This document shows, in pieces, positions 19,202 to 29,227 of a DNA stretch of 64,000 nt. Each line of letters opens with the position of its first letter. The first letter of the stretch is position 1. Location of the stretch: the NCBI GenBank assembly GCA_012799415.1, contig JAAZLH010000090.1, positions 1 through 64,000 of the forward strand, in the 5' to 3' direction. The notes below the pieces were generated by a model. That model saw only the letters and a list, made by a program, of their open reading frames with translations. It ran no database searches and was not told the DNA's origin. The DNA comes from Candidatus Epulonipiscium sp. (GTDB lineage: Bacteria; Bacillota; Clostridia; Lachnospirales; JAAYNZ01). The position numbers and the translations under genes were made by a program.

Positions 19202-21151
19202 TTAAATTATTTGCTCTAATTTTTCTATTTCATCCATCCAAATACGAACACTTGCATCGCTCGGCATAGACCAAGCACCTCGAGGAGAAAGAGAGACGGA
19301 GCCTATGGCTGGATTATCAGGTAAACAAGAACGTTTGAATTGTTGAGAAAAAAACCGTCTATAAAAGACTTTCATCCAATAGAGAATCGCAGCAGAATCA
19401 TATTTTGTAGAAAAAGCTTGTTGAGCTAAGTAGAAAACCTTGGATGGTGAAAAGTTAAATCGAACTATTGCATACATATAAAAGTCATGTAATTCATAGG
19501 GGCCAACAACCTCCTCAGTTTTCTGCTCAATTTTTCCTCCAGCTGTTGGTGGTAATAGCTCCGGACTAATAGGTGTATTTACGATATCTAACAATGTAGT
19601 TTGTAGGCCTACATCTGTACTTTGTAATGCAGCCCAACGAACTAAAATTTGAACTAGAGTTTTTGGTATACTGGCATTGATAGCATACATTGACATATGA
19701 TCTCCGTTATAGGTGGCCCATCCCAATGCTAGTTCTGATAAATTACCAGTTCCTATAACTAAGGCTTGTTCTTTGTTTGCTAGATCCATCAAAATTTGAG
19801 TTCTTTCACGTGCTTGAGAATTTTCATAAGTAATATCATGAACTTCAGGATTATGACCAATATCTTTAAAATGTAAACTAGTAGCCTCTCTGATAGGAAT
19901 CTCTATCTGGGTAATATTTAAATAATCCATAAGACGAATAGCATTTTCATAAGTCCGCCCTGTTGTGCCGAAACCTGGCATCGTAATGCCTAGGATGTTA
20001 TTCCTGGTAATTTTCATCTTATCAAAAGTTTTCACAACTGTAAGAAGAGCCAAAGTAGAGTCTAATCCACCTGAAATACCTAAAACCACTTTGCTGGTTT
20101 GAGTATGTTCTAATCTTTTCATAAGACCAGCACATTGAATATTAAAAATTTCTATGCAGCGTTGGTCAAGTTCCTCATCCTTTGGTATAAAAGGATGAGT
20201 AGAAGGGGGAGGAGAAAGCTTTGCAATTTGTTTCAATGATAAATTAAAGGGGATCTTTTTAATAGGTTCTGTAATTATACTATATTTCTCTAGGCATTCT
20301 CCAAAACTTCTATTTTTTTGTCTTTCTTGCACTAGTTTTTTATAATCTATATCTCCATAAATCAAGGGAGTTAAAGAAGATGAACAGCTATTTTGAAGAT
20401 CTAAGTTGTTTTCTGCAATAAAAGAAGCACCTCTGAATACTTGATCTGTCGTAGATTCTCCCTCTCCTGCTGAAACAGAAAGATAACCACTGATACATCT
20501 ACCGGATTGTTGCTGTACTAACGATTGATAATAGGCCGTTGAACCAATCGATGTAGGGAGAGCATTTAAATGTACTATTAAGGTAGCACCTTGAAGGCAT
20601 AAAAAAGAGCTAGGGGGAATGGGTGCATATAAATCTTCTCCAATTTCTATGCCTATGCATAATTCTGGATAGGTTTGATCTTGAAAAAGAAGATTAGTAC
20701 CAAAGGGTACATTTTGTTCACAAATCTTTATTTCTCTTACAGATGTAGAAGATGACGAAGAGAACCATCTTTGATCTAAGGAAGCGGGAGAAATTGATAA
20801 AAAAGTTTTAGGCACTACACCTAGAATTTTGCCTTGGTGTAAGAGAATACCACAGTTAAATATTTGGTTTTGTATAGATAAAGGTATCCCTATGACAATT
20901 AACATATTGATTTCTCTTGTATAATCCAATATGCGGGTTAATTGTTGTTGGCTTTCTACCAATAACAGTTCTTGATGAAATAAATCACCACAAGTAGCAC
21001 TTGTCACAGATAACTCAGGAAAGGCAAGGATTTGAATATTTTTCTTTTTAGCTTGATCTATCCAATAAATAATCTGATCTACGTTATGTACACAATCTCC
21101 AACGATACCTTTGGGGATTGCGGCTCCTACTCTTATATAACCAAAATTCAT
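19202..21151 (-). CDS. nadE: Glutamine-dependent NAD(+) synthase
   Basis: Nitrilase-type N-terminal domain and synthetase SGGLDSTLALL, GTGNLSELALGWATYNGDHMSMY. Confidence 0.95.
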   Translation of the reverse strand: MNFGYIRVGAAIPKGIVGDCVHNVDQIIYWIDQAKKKNIQILAFPELSVTSATCGDLFHQELLLVESQQQLTRILDYTREINMLIVIGIPLSIQNQIFNCGILLHQGKILGVVPKTFLSISPASLDQRWFSSSSSTSVREIKICEQNVPFGTNLLFQDQTYPELCIGIEIGEDLYAPIPPSSFLCLQGATLIVHLNALPTSIGSTAYYQSLVQQQSGRCISGYLSVSAGEGESTTDQVFRGASFIAENNLDLQNSCSSSLTPLIYGDIDYKKLVQERQKNRSFGECLEKYSIITEPIKKIPFNLSLKQIAKLSPPPSTHPFIPKDEELDQRCIEIFNIQCAGLMKRLEHTQTSKVVLGISGGLDSTLALLTVVKTFDKMKITRNNILGITMPGFGTTGRTYENAIRLMDYLNITQIEIPIREATSLHFKDIGHNPEVHDITYENSQARERTQILMDLANKEQALVIGTGNLSELALGWATYNGDHMSMYAINASIPKTLVQILVRWAALQSTDVGLQTTLLDIVNTPISPELLPPTAGGKIEQKTEEVVGPYELHDFYMYAIVRFNFSPSKVFYLAQQAFSTKYDSAAILYWMKVFYRRFFSQQFKRSCLPDNPAIGSVSLSPRGAWSMPSDASVRIWMDEIEKLEQII

Positions 21152-21487
21152 GGCTATTCACTCCTTCAAAATTAGTTTAGACTATATGTATTTGCTCTGA
21201 ATTGAGGAAAAAGTTGTATTTTTAGCAAGTATAGATATTTACTACAAGATATTTAAAGTTTGTAAATGTATCAATAAGATTATTTTTTTATACTCTTATT
21301 ATTCTGTGCAATAAGTTATTATTTATATAATATCATATGGAGTAGAGCAGTTCAAAGAAAAAATTATTCAATTTATATACTTGTTATTTCATGATATATT
21401 AGCTACAATGAAAAGGTAATAATTTTTACATAAGATAGAATTAACTAGATCACATGAATATTGGAATTAAAGAAGGGTGGACTTATA

Positions 21488-21943
21488 ATGGGGAACAAAA
21501 TTAAAATGGAATGTCAAAAACATATTGCCCTGGTGGCTCACGATAATCGAAAAGATGATTTGTTAGAATGGGTAGACAAAAATCAAGACATTTTGAAACA
21601 ACATTTTTTATATGGGACAGGAACAACAGGAACCTTAGTTTCCCAAAAAATAGGTTTACCTGTGAGAACATATAAAAGTGGACCTTTAGGTGGAGATCAG
21701 CAGATAGGATCACGGATTGTTGAAGGTGATATTGATTTTTTAATTTTCTTTTGGGATCCTCTAGAAGCTCAGCCTCATGATCCAGATGTGCGTGCTTTAC
21801 TTCGAATTGCTGTTTTGTGGGACATTCCTGTAGCAAATAATAAGGCTAGTGCTGACTTTATGATGACTTCTCCTTTGATACAGCAAGAGTATGAAAGAAC
21901 CATTGTAAATTATCAAGCTAAAATTAAAATTGATGAAAGGTAA
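21488..21943 (+). CDS. mgsA: Methylglyoxal synthase
   Basis: [58 protein letters not shown]; start at 21488 favoured by GGTGG upstream. Confidence 0.95.
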   Translation: MGNKIKMECQKHIALVAHDNRKDDLLEWVDKNQDILKQHFLYGTGTTGTLVSQKIGLPVRTYKSGPLGGDQQIGSRIVEGDIDFLIFFWDPLEAQPHDPDVRALLRIAVLWDIPVANNKASADFMMTSPLIQQEYERTIVNYQAKIKIDER

Positions 21944-21969
21944 CAAAATCTTACATAACAAATAAAATA

Positions 21970-22016
21970 ATAAAAACAGAGTGGGTAATTTAATAGATTA
22001 CTCACTCTGTTTTTAT
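21970..22016. terminator. Bidirectional hairpin terminator
   Basis: ataaaaacagagtgggtaat / attactcactctgtttttat, 20-bp stem with one G-T. Confidence 0.85.
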
Positions 22017-22073
22017 GTAGTGTTTTTTATAAAAAACATATTATAACTACAATTATTTACTTTTCAAAACTCA

Positions 22074-22685
22074 TTAGAATCTTCTAAATAGGCCAATGAC
22101 CTTACCAAGAATATCAATCTCTTGCAGAATAATAGGAGACATAGCAGGGTTTTCTGGTTGTAAACGAATATGGTTTGTCTCTTTAAAGAAACGCTTTACC
22201 GTTACTGAATCTTCAATGAGGGCAACAATAATATCTCCATTTTCAGCTGTTTGCTGTTTTCTTACTAAAATTTGATCATGATCATAAATACCAGCATCGA
22301 TCATACTATTTCCTTCAACTCTTAGCATATAAACAGTGTCATTATTTACATATTCAATTGGTAAAGGGAAATAATCTTCAATATTTTCAATGGCAAGAAT
22401 AGGCTCACCAGCAGTTACTTTACCAATGATAGGAACATTGACTAATTCTCGTCGGTTACCAATAAAAGATTCATCTAATATTTCAATAGCCCGGGGTTTT
22501 GTAGGGTCTCTACGAATGAGTCCCTTTTTTTCAAGACGCTCTAAATGTCCATGAACAGTAGAGGTAGATTTTAATCCTACTGCCTCTCCTATTTCACGAA
22601 CAGAAGGAGGATATCCTTTGTTTAAAATTTCTTGTTTTAAGAAGTTAAGAATGTTCTGTTGTTGTTCGCTTAAGTTATTTATCAT
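22074..22685 (-). CDS. lexA: LexA repressor
   Basis: w[34 protein letters not shown] cleavage region; RVEGNSM catalytic Ser. Confidence 0.97.
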   Translation of the reverse strand: MINNLSEQQQNILNFLKQEILNKGYPPSVREIGEAVGLKSTSTVHGHLERLEKKGLIRRDPTKPRAIEILDESFIGNRRELVNVPIIGKVTAGEPILAIENIEDYFPLPIEYVNNDTVYMLRVEGNSMIDAGIYDHDQILVRKQQTAENGDIIVALIEDSVTVKRFFKETNHIRLQPENPAMSPIILQEIDILGKVIGLFRRF

Positions 22686-22738
22686 AAGATCACCTCGAAT
22701 TTCATATCAGTCCAATTTGGCATTGTCCTATTATCCAT

Positions 22739-22778
22739 AGTATATCACAGGAAGAAGAACAAATCAAACGAATGTTCT
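22739..22778 (-). promoter_or_regulatory. lexA promoter with overlapping SOS box
   Basis: Complement TTGATT-N17-TATACT (-35 22762-22767, -10 22739-22744); box CAAACGAATGTTCT 22765-22778. Confidence 0.7.
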
Positions 22779-22796
22779 ATTTGTTTGCAAAAAGCA

Positions 22797-22848
22797 TTGA
22801 CAAAGAATAAATGTTCGCTTATAATGAAATTACACAAACATGCGTTCG
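22797..22848 (+). promoter_or_regulatory. SOS promoter of YneA-like gene with two LexA-box candidates
   Basis: TTGACA (22797-22802)-N17-TATAAT (22820-22825); boxes AGAATAAATGTTCG 22804-22817 and CAAACATGCGTTCG 22835-22848 vs CGAAC-N4-GTTCG. Confidence 0.8.
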
Positions 22849-22860
22849 AGGAGGGGTTTT

Positions 22861-23184
22861 ATGAAAAAATATTTCTTTATAAAAAATACAAAACGTTTTA
22901 TATCTACATTAGTATTGTTTTTATTTATATCTCAAGCCCTATTTGGATTAATCTGGGGAATTCCAAATGTAAGAGGGGCATCCGTTCCTTCCACAACAAC
23001 CTATTTTCATTCAATTCAAATCCAAGAAGGAGACAACTTATGGAATCTTGCCCAACGTTATAAGTCTGAAAAAGAGGATATTAGAGAGTATATCAAACGC
23101 ATTCAAAAATTAAACCAACTTAACGGTAATCATATTTATATAGGCGAATATCTAATTCTTCCAATAGAAGTAGTTGCTCATTAA
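22861..23184 (+). CDS. LysM membrane protein divergent from lexA (YneA-like cell-division suppressor)
   Basis: N-terminal TM, LysM-like IQIQEGDNLWNLAQRY; start at 22861 chosen by GGAGGGG SD, not 22840. Confidence 0.75.
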   Translation: MKKYFFIKNTKRFISTLVLFLFISQALFGLIWGIPNVRGASVPSTTTYFHSIQIQEGDNLWNLAQRYKSEKEDIREYIKRIQKLNQLNGNHIYIGEYLILPIEVVAH

Positions 23185-23202
23185 AGTTAATAACTAAGTT
23201 TT

Positions 23203-24270
23203 TTAACTATCACGTAATTTAACGATTCTTGCTGCCTGTCTACGGCGTTCATCTTCAATTTGAGCATAATGTTTTCTTGTTGTATTTACATCTTTATGCC
23301 CTAACACATCTGCAACTAAGTAAATATCTCCAGTTTCGCGATATAGATTAGTACCATAAGTGCTTCTAAGTTTATGAGGTGAAATATTTTTTAGAGTTGT
23401 AACATGGTTAGCGTATTTTTTAACTAAATTTTGAATAGATCGTACACTCAACCTTCTATTTTGCAGTGATAAAAAAAGAGCTTGTTCATGACCTTGGATG
23501 GGCTTTTTTTCTATTCTTTCTTTCCAATAATCATTTAAGGCTTCTTCGACTTCGTCACCAAAGTAAATAATCACTTCACTTCCACCTTTTCGGATAATTT
23601 TAAGTCCATTTACATTGAAATCTACATCATCCATGTTTAGACCCGCACATTCTGAAACGCGAATTCCTGTTCCAAGAAGCAAAGAAACAATTGCAAGGTC
23701 TCTGGTTTTGGTATATTCATGGTATTTTTTTTGAGAATCTGTTAAGGATTCTCCAGATTCTATTTCATCTAAAAGTTTTGCAACCTCATCAATTTCTAAA
23801 CGTACGATATTTTTTTCTCGAATTTTAGGCATATCAACAAGAGTAGGAGGGTTGGTTTTAATTTTTCTCTTTTTATAAAAATACTGAAACATAGTACGTA
23901 AGGAAGCTAATTTTCTAGCTTTACCACGTTCATCATTTTGATATTCGATTTCTTTTGAAGAATCATCAGGATGTGGTTTTTTATAATAACTAAGATATTC
24001 TAAGAACATTTCAATATGATCTGGGGTAATGGTATCTAAATCTTCTATATTTAATTGTTTAACTGTTTTATTTTGAAAAAGAGGGTGAATTTCTAAAATA
24101 TATTCAAAAAAAATTCTCAGGTCATAAGCATATCCTATACGGGTTTTAGAAGTCGTCGTTGGCTCAATTCCACGAAAAAATTCAAAAGCAAAAGGCGGAA
24201 GAGACTCTAGTAACATTCGCAATTGCAAAGAATCTTTTTGTTTCTGTAGTTCATGAAAGTTATTATTCAT
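23203..24270 (-). CDS. Tyrosine recombinase (XerS-like)
   Basis: Catalytic set GTGIRVSE, KGG, HKLRSTYGT, LGHKDVNTTRKHYAQI. Confidence 0.88.
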   Translation of the reverse strand: MNNNFHELQKQKDSLQLRMLLESLPPFAFEFFRGIEPTTTSKTRIGYAYDLRIFFEYILEIHPLFQNKTVKQLNIEDLDTITPDHIEMFLEYLSYYKKPHPDDSSKEIEYQNDERGKARKLASLRTMFQYFYKKRKIKTNPPTLVDMPKIREKNIVRLEIDEVAKLLDEIESGESLTDSQKKYHEYTKTRDLAIVSLLLGTGIRVSECAGLNMDDVDFNVNGLKIIRKGGSEVIIYFGDEVEEALNDYWKERIEKKPIQGHEQALFLSLQNRRLSVRSIQNLVKKYANHVTTLKNISPHKLRSTYGTNLYRETGDIYLVADVLGHKDVNTTRKHYAQIEDERRRQAARIVKLRDS

Positions 24271-24452
24271 TATTTTAACACCTCATACTTTATATTTAAT
24301 TCTATTATATCATATTTCAATTTTTGTCTCTAATATCTCCTCTGTAGCAATACACATTTTATAATTGTATATCCAAATATTACGATTGACAAAATCTATA
24401 TATTGCAGTATTATAATATATGGGTTGCATACTTAACTTAAGGAGGATTATT

Positions 24453-24926
24453 ATGTCAAAAAGAAAATCTTATATGAAATGGTCATGGATTATTATTATT
24501 CTATTTTTTGTTTTATCAATTTTGGATATTCGTTTTGGACTATTAGGTTTTTTATGCATGTTAGCTCCTATGTATCATGCTTTAAGAGGAAGAGGTAAAG
24601 TACATTGTTCTAGTTATTGTCCCAGAGGATCTTTCTTGGGTAAATTCTTATCAAAGCTTTCCTTTCAGAACACATTACCCAAATGGATGCGTTCCAAAAT
24701 ATTTAAACATATATTGCTATTTATAATGATGATATTATTTTCTACCTCATTATATCATGCTGGATGGGACTACTTAAATATTGCTTTTGCTATTTTTCGT
24801 TTTATGCTGACATCTTTCATTGTCGGAATTTTAATAGGTGTCTTTTTTAAACCTCGAAGCTGGTGCCAAATTTGTCCAATGGGACACGCTACTGGCCTCA
24901 TTAGAGATGCGATTGAAAACAAGTAA
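24453..24926 (+). CDS. Membrane 4Fe-4S binding protein (NapH/CcoG-like fragment)
   Basis: VHCSSYCPRG and SWCQICPMGHATG motifs between TM segments; start at 24453 by AGGAGG SD. Confidence 0.65.
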   Translation: MSKRKSYMKWSWIIIILFFVLSILDIRFGLLGFLCMLAPMYHALRGRGKVHCSSYCPRGSFLGKFLSKLSFQNTLPKWMRSKIFKHILLFIMMILFSTSLYHAGWDYLNIAFAIFRFMLTSFIVGILIGVFFKPRSWCQICPMGHATGLIRDAIENK

Positions 24927-24940
24927 GACAGATTTATTTT

Positions 24941-24994
24941 GAGCTAAGAAAATATTTATTCCCTTGACTTGAAAGGAACAAGTTTTCTTAGCTC
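24941..24994. terminator. Hairpin between convergent genes
   Basis: GAGCTAAGAAAA / TTTTCTTAGCTC 12-bp stem followed by TTTT. Confidence 0.65.
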
Positions 24995-25023
24995 TTTTGA
25001 AGAATTGAACTTTATATGTTTTC

Positions 25024-25785
25024 CTAGTTACTTTTTAAAGTTGTTACATTTGTAGATAGATGCCTTGTTTTTTTAAATCCCGGAATATAACTTGTATCTA
25101 TGGCTTTAAACAAGCGATCAGATAATCCTGGGTTTTCTTGATTTAATTTTAAAATCAAATTTTTTACATATTCTCTTTTTGTGAAGCCATTGGCAATGCA
25201 AGGGTTTTGAACTACAGGTAGACTTTCTTTTTCTGAAAAAGTAATAATATCTTTTTCAGATAGATATAATAATGGGCGAATAGAAAAAAGGTTTTTACGA
25301 TCCAGATAAGTAACTGGAGCGAAAGTATGAATACGGCCTTCATAAAATAAAGATAAGAATAAGGTTTCTACTAAATCATCTTTATGATGGCCTAAAGCCA
25401 CTTTATTACAACCAAGCTCTACTGCTATGTTGTTTAAAACTCCTTTACGCATTTTAGCACAGAGGGAGCAGGGATTTTTTTCTTTTCTTTCATCAAAAAT
25501 GATTTGGGCTATATCTGTTTTAGGAATCGTATAGCGAATTTCTAACTTATCACATAACTGCTGAATTCCAGTAAGATCTACACCCTCAAATCCCATATCT
25601 ACTGTGATGGCTTCAATCTCAAATTTTTTAGGATAAAATCTTTGTAACTCTCGTAGCCCTCTTAAAAGAGTGAGGCTATCTTTACCACCGGAAACACCAA
25701 TAGCGATGCGATCACCTTCTTGAATCATGTCATAGTCTTCAATAGCTTTTCTTAAGTTACTTAGTAGCCATTTCATATTCATTTT
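25024..25785 (-). CDS. ttcA: tRNA 2-thiocytidine biosynthesis (TtcA-family) protein
   Basis: IGVSGGKDSLTLL, CSLCAKMRKG, LGHHKDD; internal Met (MNMKW) favoured over 25854. Confidence 0.83.
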   Translation of the reverse strand, partial: KMNMKWLLSNLRKAIEDYDMIQEGDRIAIGVSGGKDSLTLLRGLRELQRFYPKKFEIEAITVDMGFEGVDLTGIQQLCDKLEIRYTIPKTDIAQIIFDERKEKNPCSLCAKMRKGVLNNIAVELGCNKVALGHHKDDLVETLFLSLFYEGRIHTFAPVTYLDRKNLFSIRPLLYLSEKDIITFSEKESLPVVQNPCIANGFTKREYVKNLILKLNQENPGLSDRLFKAIDTSYIPGFKKTRHLSTNVTTLKSN

Positions 25786-26120
25786 AATCTTCCTTCCAAT
25801 CTCTATCTTTAAAATACATCTATTTATTATAATTAGCTTTCTATCAACTTGCAAGGAAATAAAATTTATTTTTGATGCATATCAAATCTTTTAATCTAAT
25901 TAACCTAAAAAGATTCTTTTATTTTTAACAATGGATTGTGAGAATTCGGAGATTTTTACAAAGAGAATATTGCGTCCCATAGTTTTTATGATACACTAAA
26001 GAAAGGAATAATAATATCCATTTGCTTAGCAATGAGTGTATTTTTAACTTGGGCATTTATGGAATATTAAGGAAGTAACGAATTATATTTGAGTCTGTTT
26101 ATATGACAAGGAGGATGGAT

Positions 26121-27812
26121 ATGAGGAAAAAAATTATTATTGTAGGTGGAGTGGCAGGTGGTGCTAGTGCAGCCGCTAGGCTTAGAAGACTTGATGAAGA
26201 ATGTGAAATCATCCTTTTAGAAAAAGGACCTTATGTTTCCTTTGCAAACTGTGGTTTACCTTACTATATTGGAGGAGTGATTGAAGATAGAGATCAGCTT
26301 TTTGTACAGACAGCCGAAAGAATGATGCAACGTTTTGCAATGGATATTAGAGTACGACACGAAGTTTTGCAAGTATTACCTGAGAAAAAATCAGTAGTTA
26401 TATTTGATCATCAAAATCAGGTACAATATGAAGAAACTTATGATTCTTTAGTATTATCTCCTGGATCAAAACCACTTCAACCAGCTATTAAGGGATTAAC
26501 AGAAAGTCAAAATATTTTCACTGTATGGACAGTGCCAGATGTAGATCAAATTAAGGCTTATTTAGATAAATACAAATCACAACATGCAGTAGTTATAGGA
26601 GGTGGATTTATTGGACTAGAAATGGCAGAAAACTTTCATCATCTAGGTCTAAAAGTTACAATTATAGAGATGGCAGAGCAAGTGATGGCCCCTTTAGACT
26701 ATGAAATGGCCATGTTAGTTCATCATCATTTGTTATCTAAAGACGTACAGCTTTATCTAAACAATGCTGTGCAATTTTTTGAGCCTATACAAAATAAGAA
26801 TAAAACAAAAATACACCTTCAAAGTGGAAGTGTTTTAGAAGGTGATATTATTGTTTTATGCATTGGCGTTAAACCTAATACAGATTTTCTAAAAGAATCA
26901 GGTATAGATTTAAATGTAAGAGGTGGTATTAAGGTGAATAAACACATGGAAACCTCTGTACCTGATATTTATGCTGTGGGGGATGCAGTAGAAGTGACGG
27001 ATTTTATAACAAAAATGCCTGCTATGATTCCATTGGCTGGACCTGCTAATAAGCAAGGTAGAATTGTTGCTAATCAAATCATGGGTCGAACAGAAGCTTA
27101 TGAAGGCACCCAGGGAACATCTATTGTTAAGGTTTTCAACCAGACAGTAGCTACAACGGGAGCTAATGAAAAAACATTGAAGCAATACCAAATCCCTTAT
27201 TCTATTTCCTTGACAGAATCTAATTCTCATGCCAATTACTATCCAGGGGCTACGCCCATGATTATGAAACTATTATTTTCACCTAAAGATGGGAAAATTT
27301 TAGGTGCTCAGATTGTAGGAGAAGATGGGGTGGATAAACGAATTGATGTTATTGCTACCGCCTTGCGGTGGGGAGCTACAGTAGAGGATTTAGAACAATT
27401 AGAGCTAGCTTATGCACCTCCTTACGGAGCAGCAAAAGACCCTGTGAATATGGCAGGGTATGTAGCTAATAATATTTACAAAGGGGATGTAATTCCAGCT
27501 TTTTATCATGAAATTCAAGATTTAGATCCAGTTAAAACGTTAATTTTAGATATACGAGAAAAGGACGAAAGAAATCTTGGCTACATTATTGGATCACTTC
27601 ATATCCCTCTAGGCCAGTTAAGGCAAAAGATAAACCAGCTACCTAGAAATAAAGAAATTATTATATATTGTAGAAGTGGAGCTAGATCTTATTTGGCTTG
27701 CCTGATTTTAATGCAAAATGAATTTGAAAATGTTAGAAACTTATTAGGTGGATATGAGTTTTATCAGGTCATAAACAAGACAAAAAAAGAATTACGCGGA
27801 ACTATTCATTAA
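26121..27812 (+). CDS. FAD/CoA-disulfide reductase with C-terminal rhodanese domain
   Basis: IIVGGVAGGASAAARLRRLDE, SFANCGLPYYIGG, IYAVGDAVEV; rhodanese IIIYCRSGARS. Confidence 0.92.
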   Translation: MRKKIIIVGGVAGGASAAARLRRLDEECEIILLEKGPYVSFANCGLPYYIGGVIEDRDQLFVQTAERMMQRFAMDIRVRHEVLQVLPEKKSVVIFDHQNQVQYEETYDSLVLSPGSKPLQPAIKGLTESQNIFTVWTVPDVDQIKAYLDKYKSQHAVVIGGGFIGLEMAENFHHLGLKVTIIEMAEQVMAPLDYEMAMLVHHHLLSKDVQLYLNNAVQFFEPIQNKNKTKIHLQSGSVLEGDIIVLCIGVKPNTDFLKESGIDLNVRGGIKVNKHMETSVPDIYAVGDAVEVTDFITKMPAMIPLAGPANKQGRIVANQIMGRTEAYEGTQGTSIVKVFNQTVATTGANEKTLKQYQIPYSISLTESNSHANYYPGATPMIMKLLFSPKDGKILGAQIVGEDGVDKRIDVIATALRWGATVEDLEQLELAYAPPYGAAKDPVNMAGYVANNIYKGDVIPAFYHEIQDLDPVKTLILDIREKDERNLGYIIGSLHIPLGQLRQKINQLPRNKEIIIYCRSGARSYLACLILMQNEFENVRNLLGGYEFYQVINKTKKELRGTIH

Positions 27813-27868
27813 ACTTGTCTTTCGCGAATAGTTATCTATATAGACTTTTACTTTAATGTTTATACAAA

Positions 27869-27932
27869 AATGACATGAAACTTGGTACACTACTTTCCCT
27901 TAAAGAAATTATGAACCAAGTTTCATGTCATT
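27869..27932. terminator. Inverted repeat, possible terminator
   Basis: aatgacatgaaacttggt / accaagtttcatgtcatt, 18-bp perfect stem, 28-nt loop. Confidence 0.55.
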
Positions 27933-27955
27933 AATAATTTTGTAAATGGGCTTTA

Positions 27956-28270
27956 TTATCTCTGACTCTTGCCCATCATAGCTTTAAGACCAAGTTCACC
28001 AAAATCAACAGTGCATTGTCCTTTTTTTACCTCTCCAGTAAATAACTCTTTATCATTCATACCATCATATGGCATGTCTTCTCCCATTTGCTCAATAAAA
28101 ATTAATCCGTTTTTTTCAATCTATAAGATCTGCTGGGCGGCTGTATATGATTCTTCCGCCACCTGTTTTATAACTCTATATCGTACACATACTCTAGCTC
28201 CTCTTTATATTTCTGTATCGATATAATAATTTCATATTTAAGGATATCTTTCAAAGGTGGCAGGCGCTTC
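27956..28270 (-). pseudogene. Decayed coding remnant, family unknown
   Basis: Complement reads ...GARVCVRYRVIKQVAEESYTAAQQIL*IEKNGLIFIEQMGEDMPYDGMNDKELFTGEVKKGQCTVDFGELGLKAMMGKSQR* with in-frame TAG (28121-28123) and TAA (28205-28207); upstream segment in another frame (YALKRLPPLKDILKYEIIISIQKYKEELEYVYDIEL*). Confidence 0.55.
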
Positions 28271-28288
28271 AAAGCATACTACAAATTT

Positions 28289-29128
28289 TTAAACAGACTC
28301 ATAAATTTTCTTTAAATAATCTCTACTTTCATTCATAAAAGGTTCTTTTGTGTCTTCAAGTAGTATATTAACCAAAGGTTTTCTAGCTTTAATTTCCTTT
28401 AGAATAAAATCATAGTTTAGCAATCCTTGACCAACAGGTACAGTTTTTACACCATCGTCTGTAAGGACAAAGTCTTTGGCATGAACAATAACAATTCGAT
28501 CTCCAAATAATTCTAATGATTCAGCAACCACTTCTTCTTGGCGCTGATAGTTATTTTTATCGATTAGATTAACAGGATCAAAAATAACCTGTAAATTATC
28601 AGAGTCAATGGTATCCAGTAATCTTTTCATTCTTTTAGGATCATTGATGGTAAACTTTGTAACAGCTTCAACCCCAACAATAACACCAAATTTTTCAGCT
28701 TCATCTACCAGTTCTTTCATACTTGTTACCAACTCATGAAAAATTTCTTCGCCATGATTAGCAGGATGGAATGAAAAGTCTGCATTGATAGAGCCTGTTT
28801 CTGTTCCTATGATACTACAATTAAAGTCACGAGCAAATCTAATATGCTCTTTAAAGCGATCTAATGATTTTCTTCTTTGTTCTAGATCAGGATGCACAGG
28901 GTTAATATAACATCCTAAGACAGCAACATCAACATTATGTCTATTTAACACATGAGCAATATGGCGCCCCATTCCGGGGCTTAAAGAACCTAAGCTGCTA
29001 TTTAAGCTAGGTAATGCTTTGGCAAGGGCTAATTGAATGGCCGTAAATCCTTTTTCGGATACTTTTTGTGCAATCACCTCTATATCATCCAAAACATTCA
29101 AGTCATGTGCTCGTACTCCTAAATTCAT
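28289..29128 (-). CDS. Sugar phosphate isomerase/epimerase (AP endonuclease-2 TIM barrel)
   Basis: GTETGSIN, GVIVGVEAV, FDPVNLI, VHAKDF. Confidence 0.85.
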   Translation of the reverse strand: MNLGVRAHDLNVLDDIEVIAQKVSEKGFTAIQLALAKALPSLNSSLGSLSPGMGRHIAHVLNRHNVDVAVLGCYINPVHPDLEQRRKSLDRFKEHIRFARDFNCSIIGTETGSINADFSFHPANHGEEIFHELVTSMKELVDEAEKFGVIVGVEAVTKFTINDPKRMKRLLDTIDSDNLQVIFDPVNLIDKNNYQRQEEVVAESLELFGDRIVIVHAKDFVLTDDGVKTVPVGQGLLNYDFILKEIKARKPLVNILLEDTKEPFMNESRDYLKKIYESV

Positions 29129-29227
29129 ATAAATTCTCCTTTTCTATTTTTCTTCTTTATCTATTAGAAACTTCTATCTTTATCGTTTCTTCTAGTACTA
29201 GAACTAGCAATAGTATGTCCATTAAAC

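Noticed and set aside
21501-21836. 111-aa minus-strand ORF
   Set aside because: Antisense to mgsA, whose motifs are unambiguous.
25960-26070. Possible tiny membrane peptide ...SFYDTLKKGIIISICLAMSVFLTWAFMEY*
   Set aside because: No convincing start codon with SD; could be chance hydrophobic reading in AT-rich DNA. Ribo-seq would be needed.
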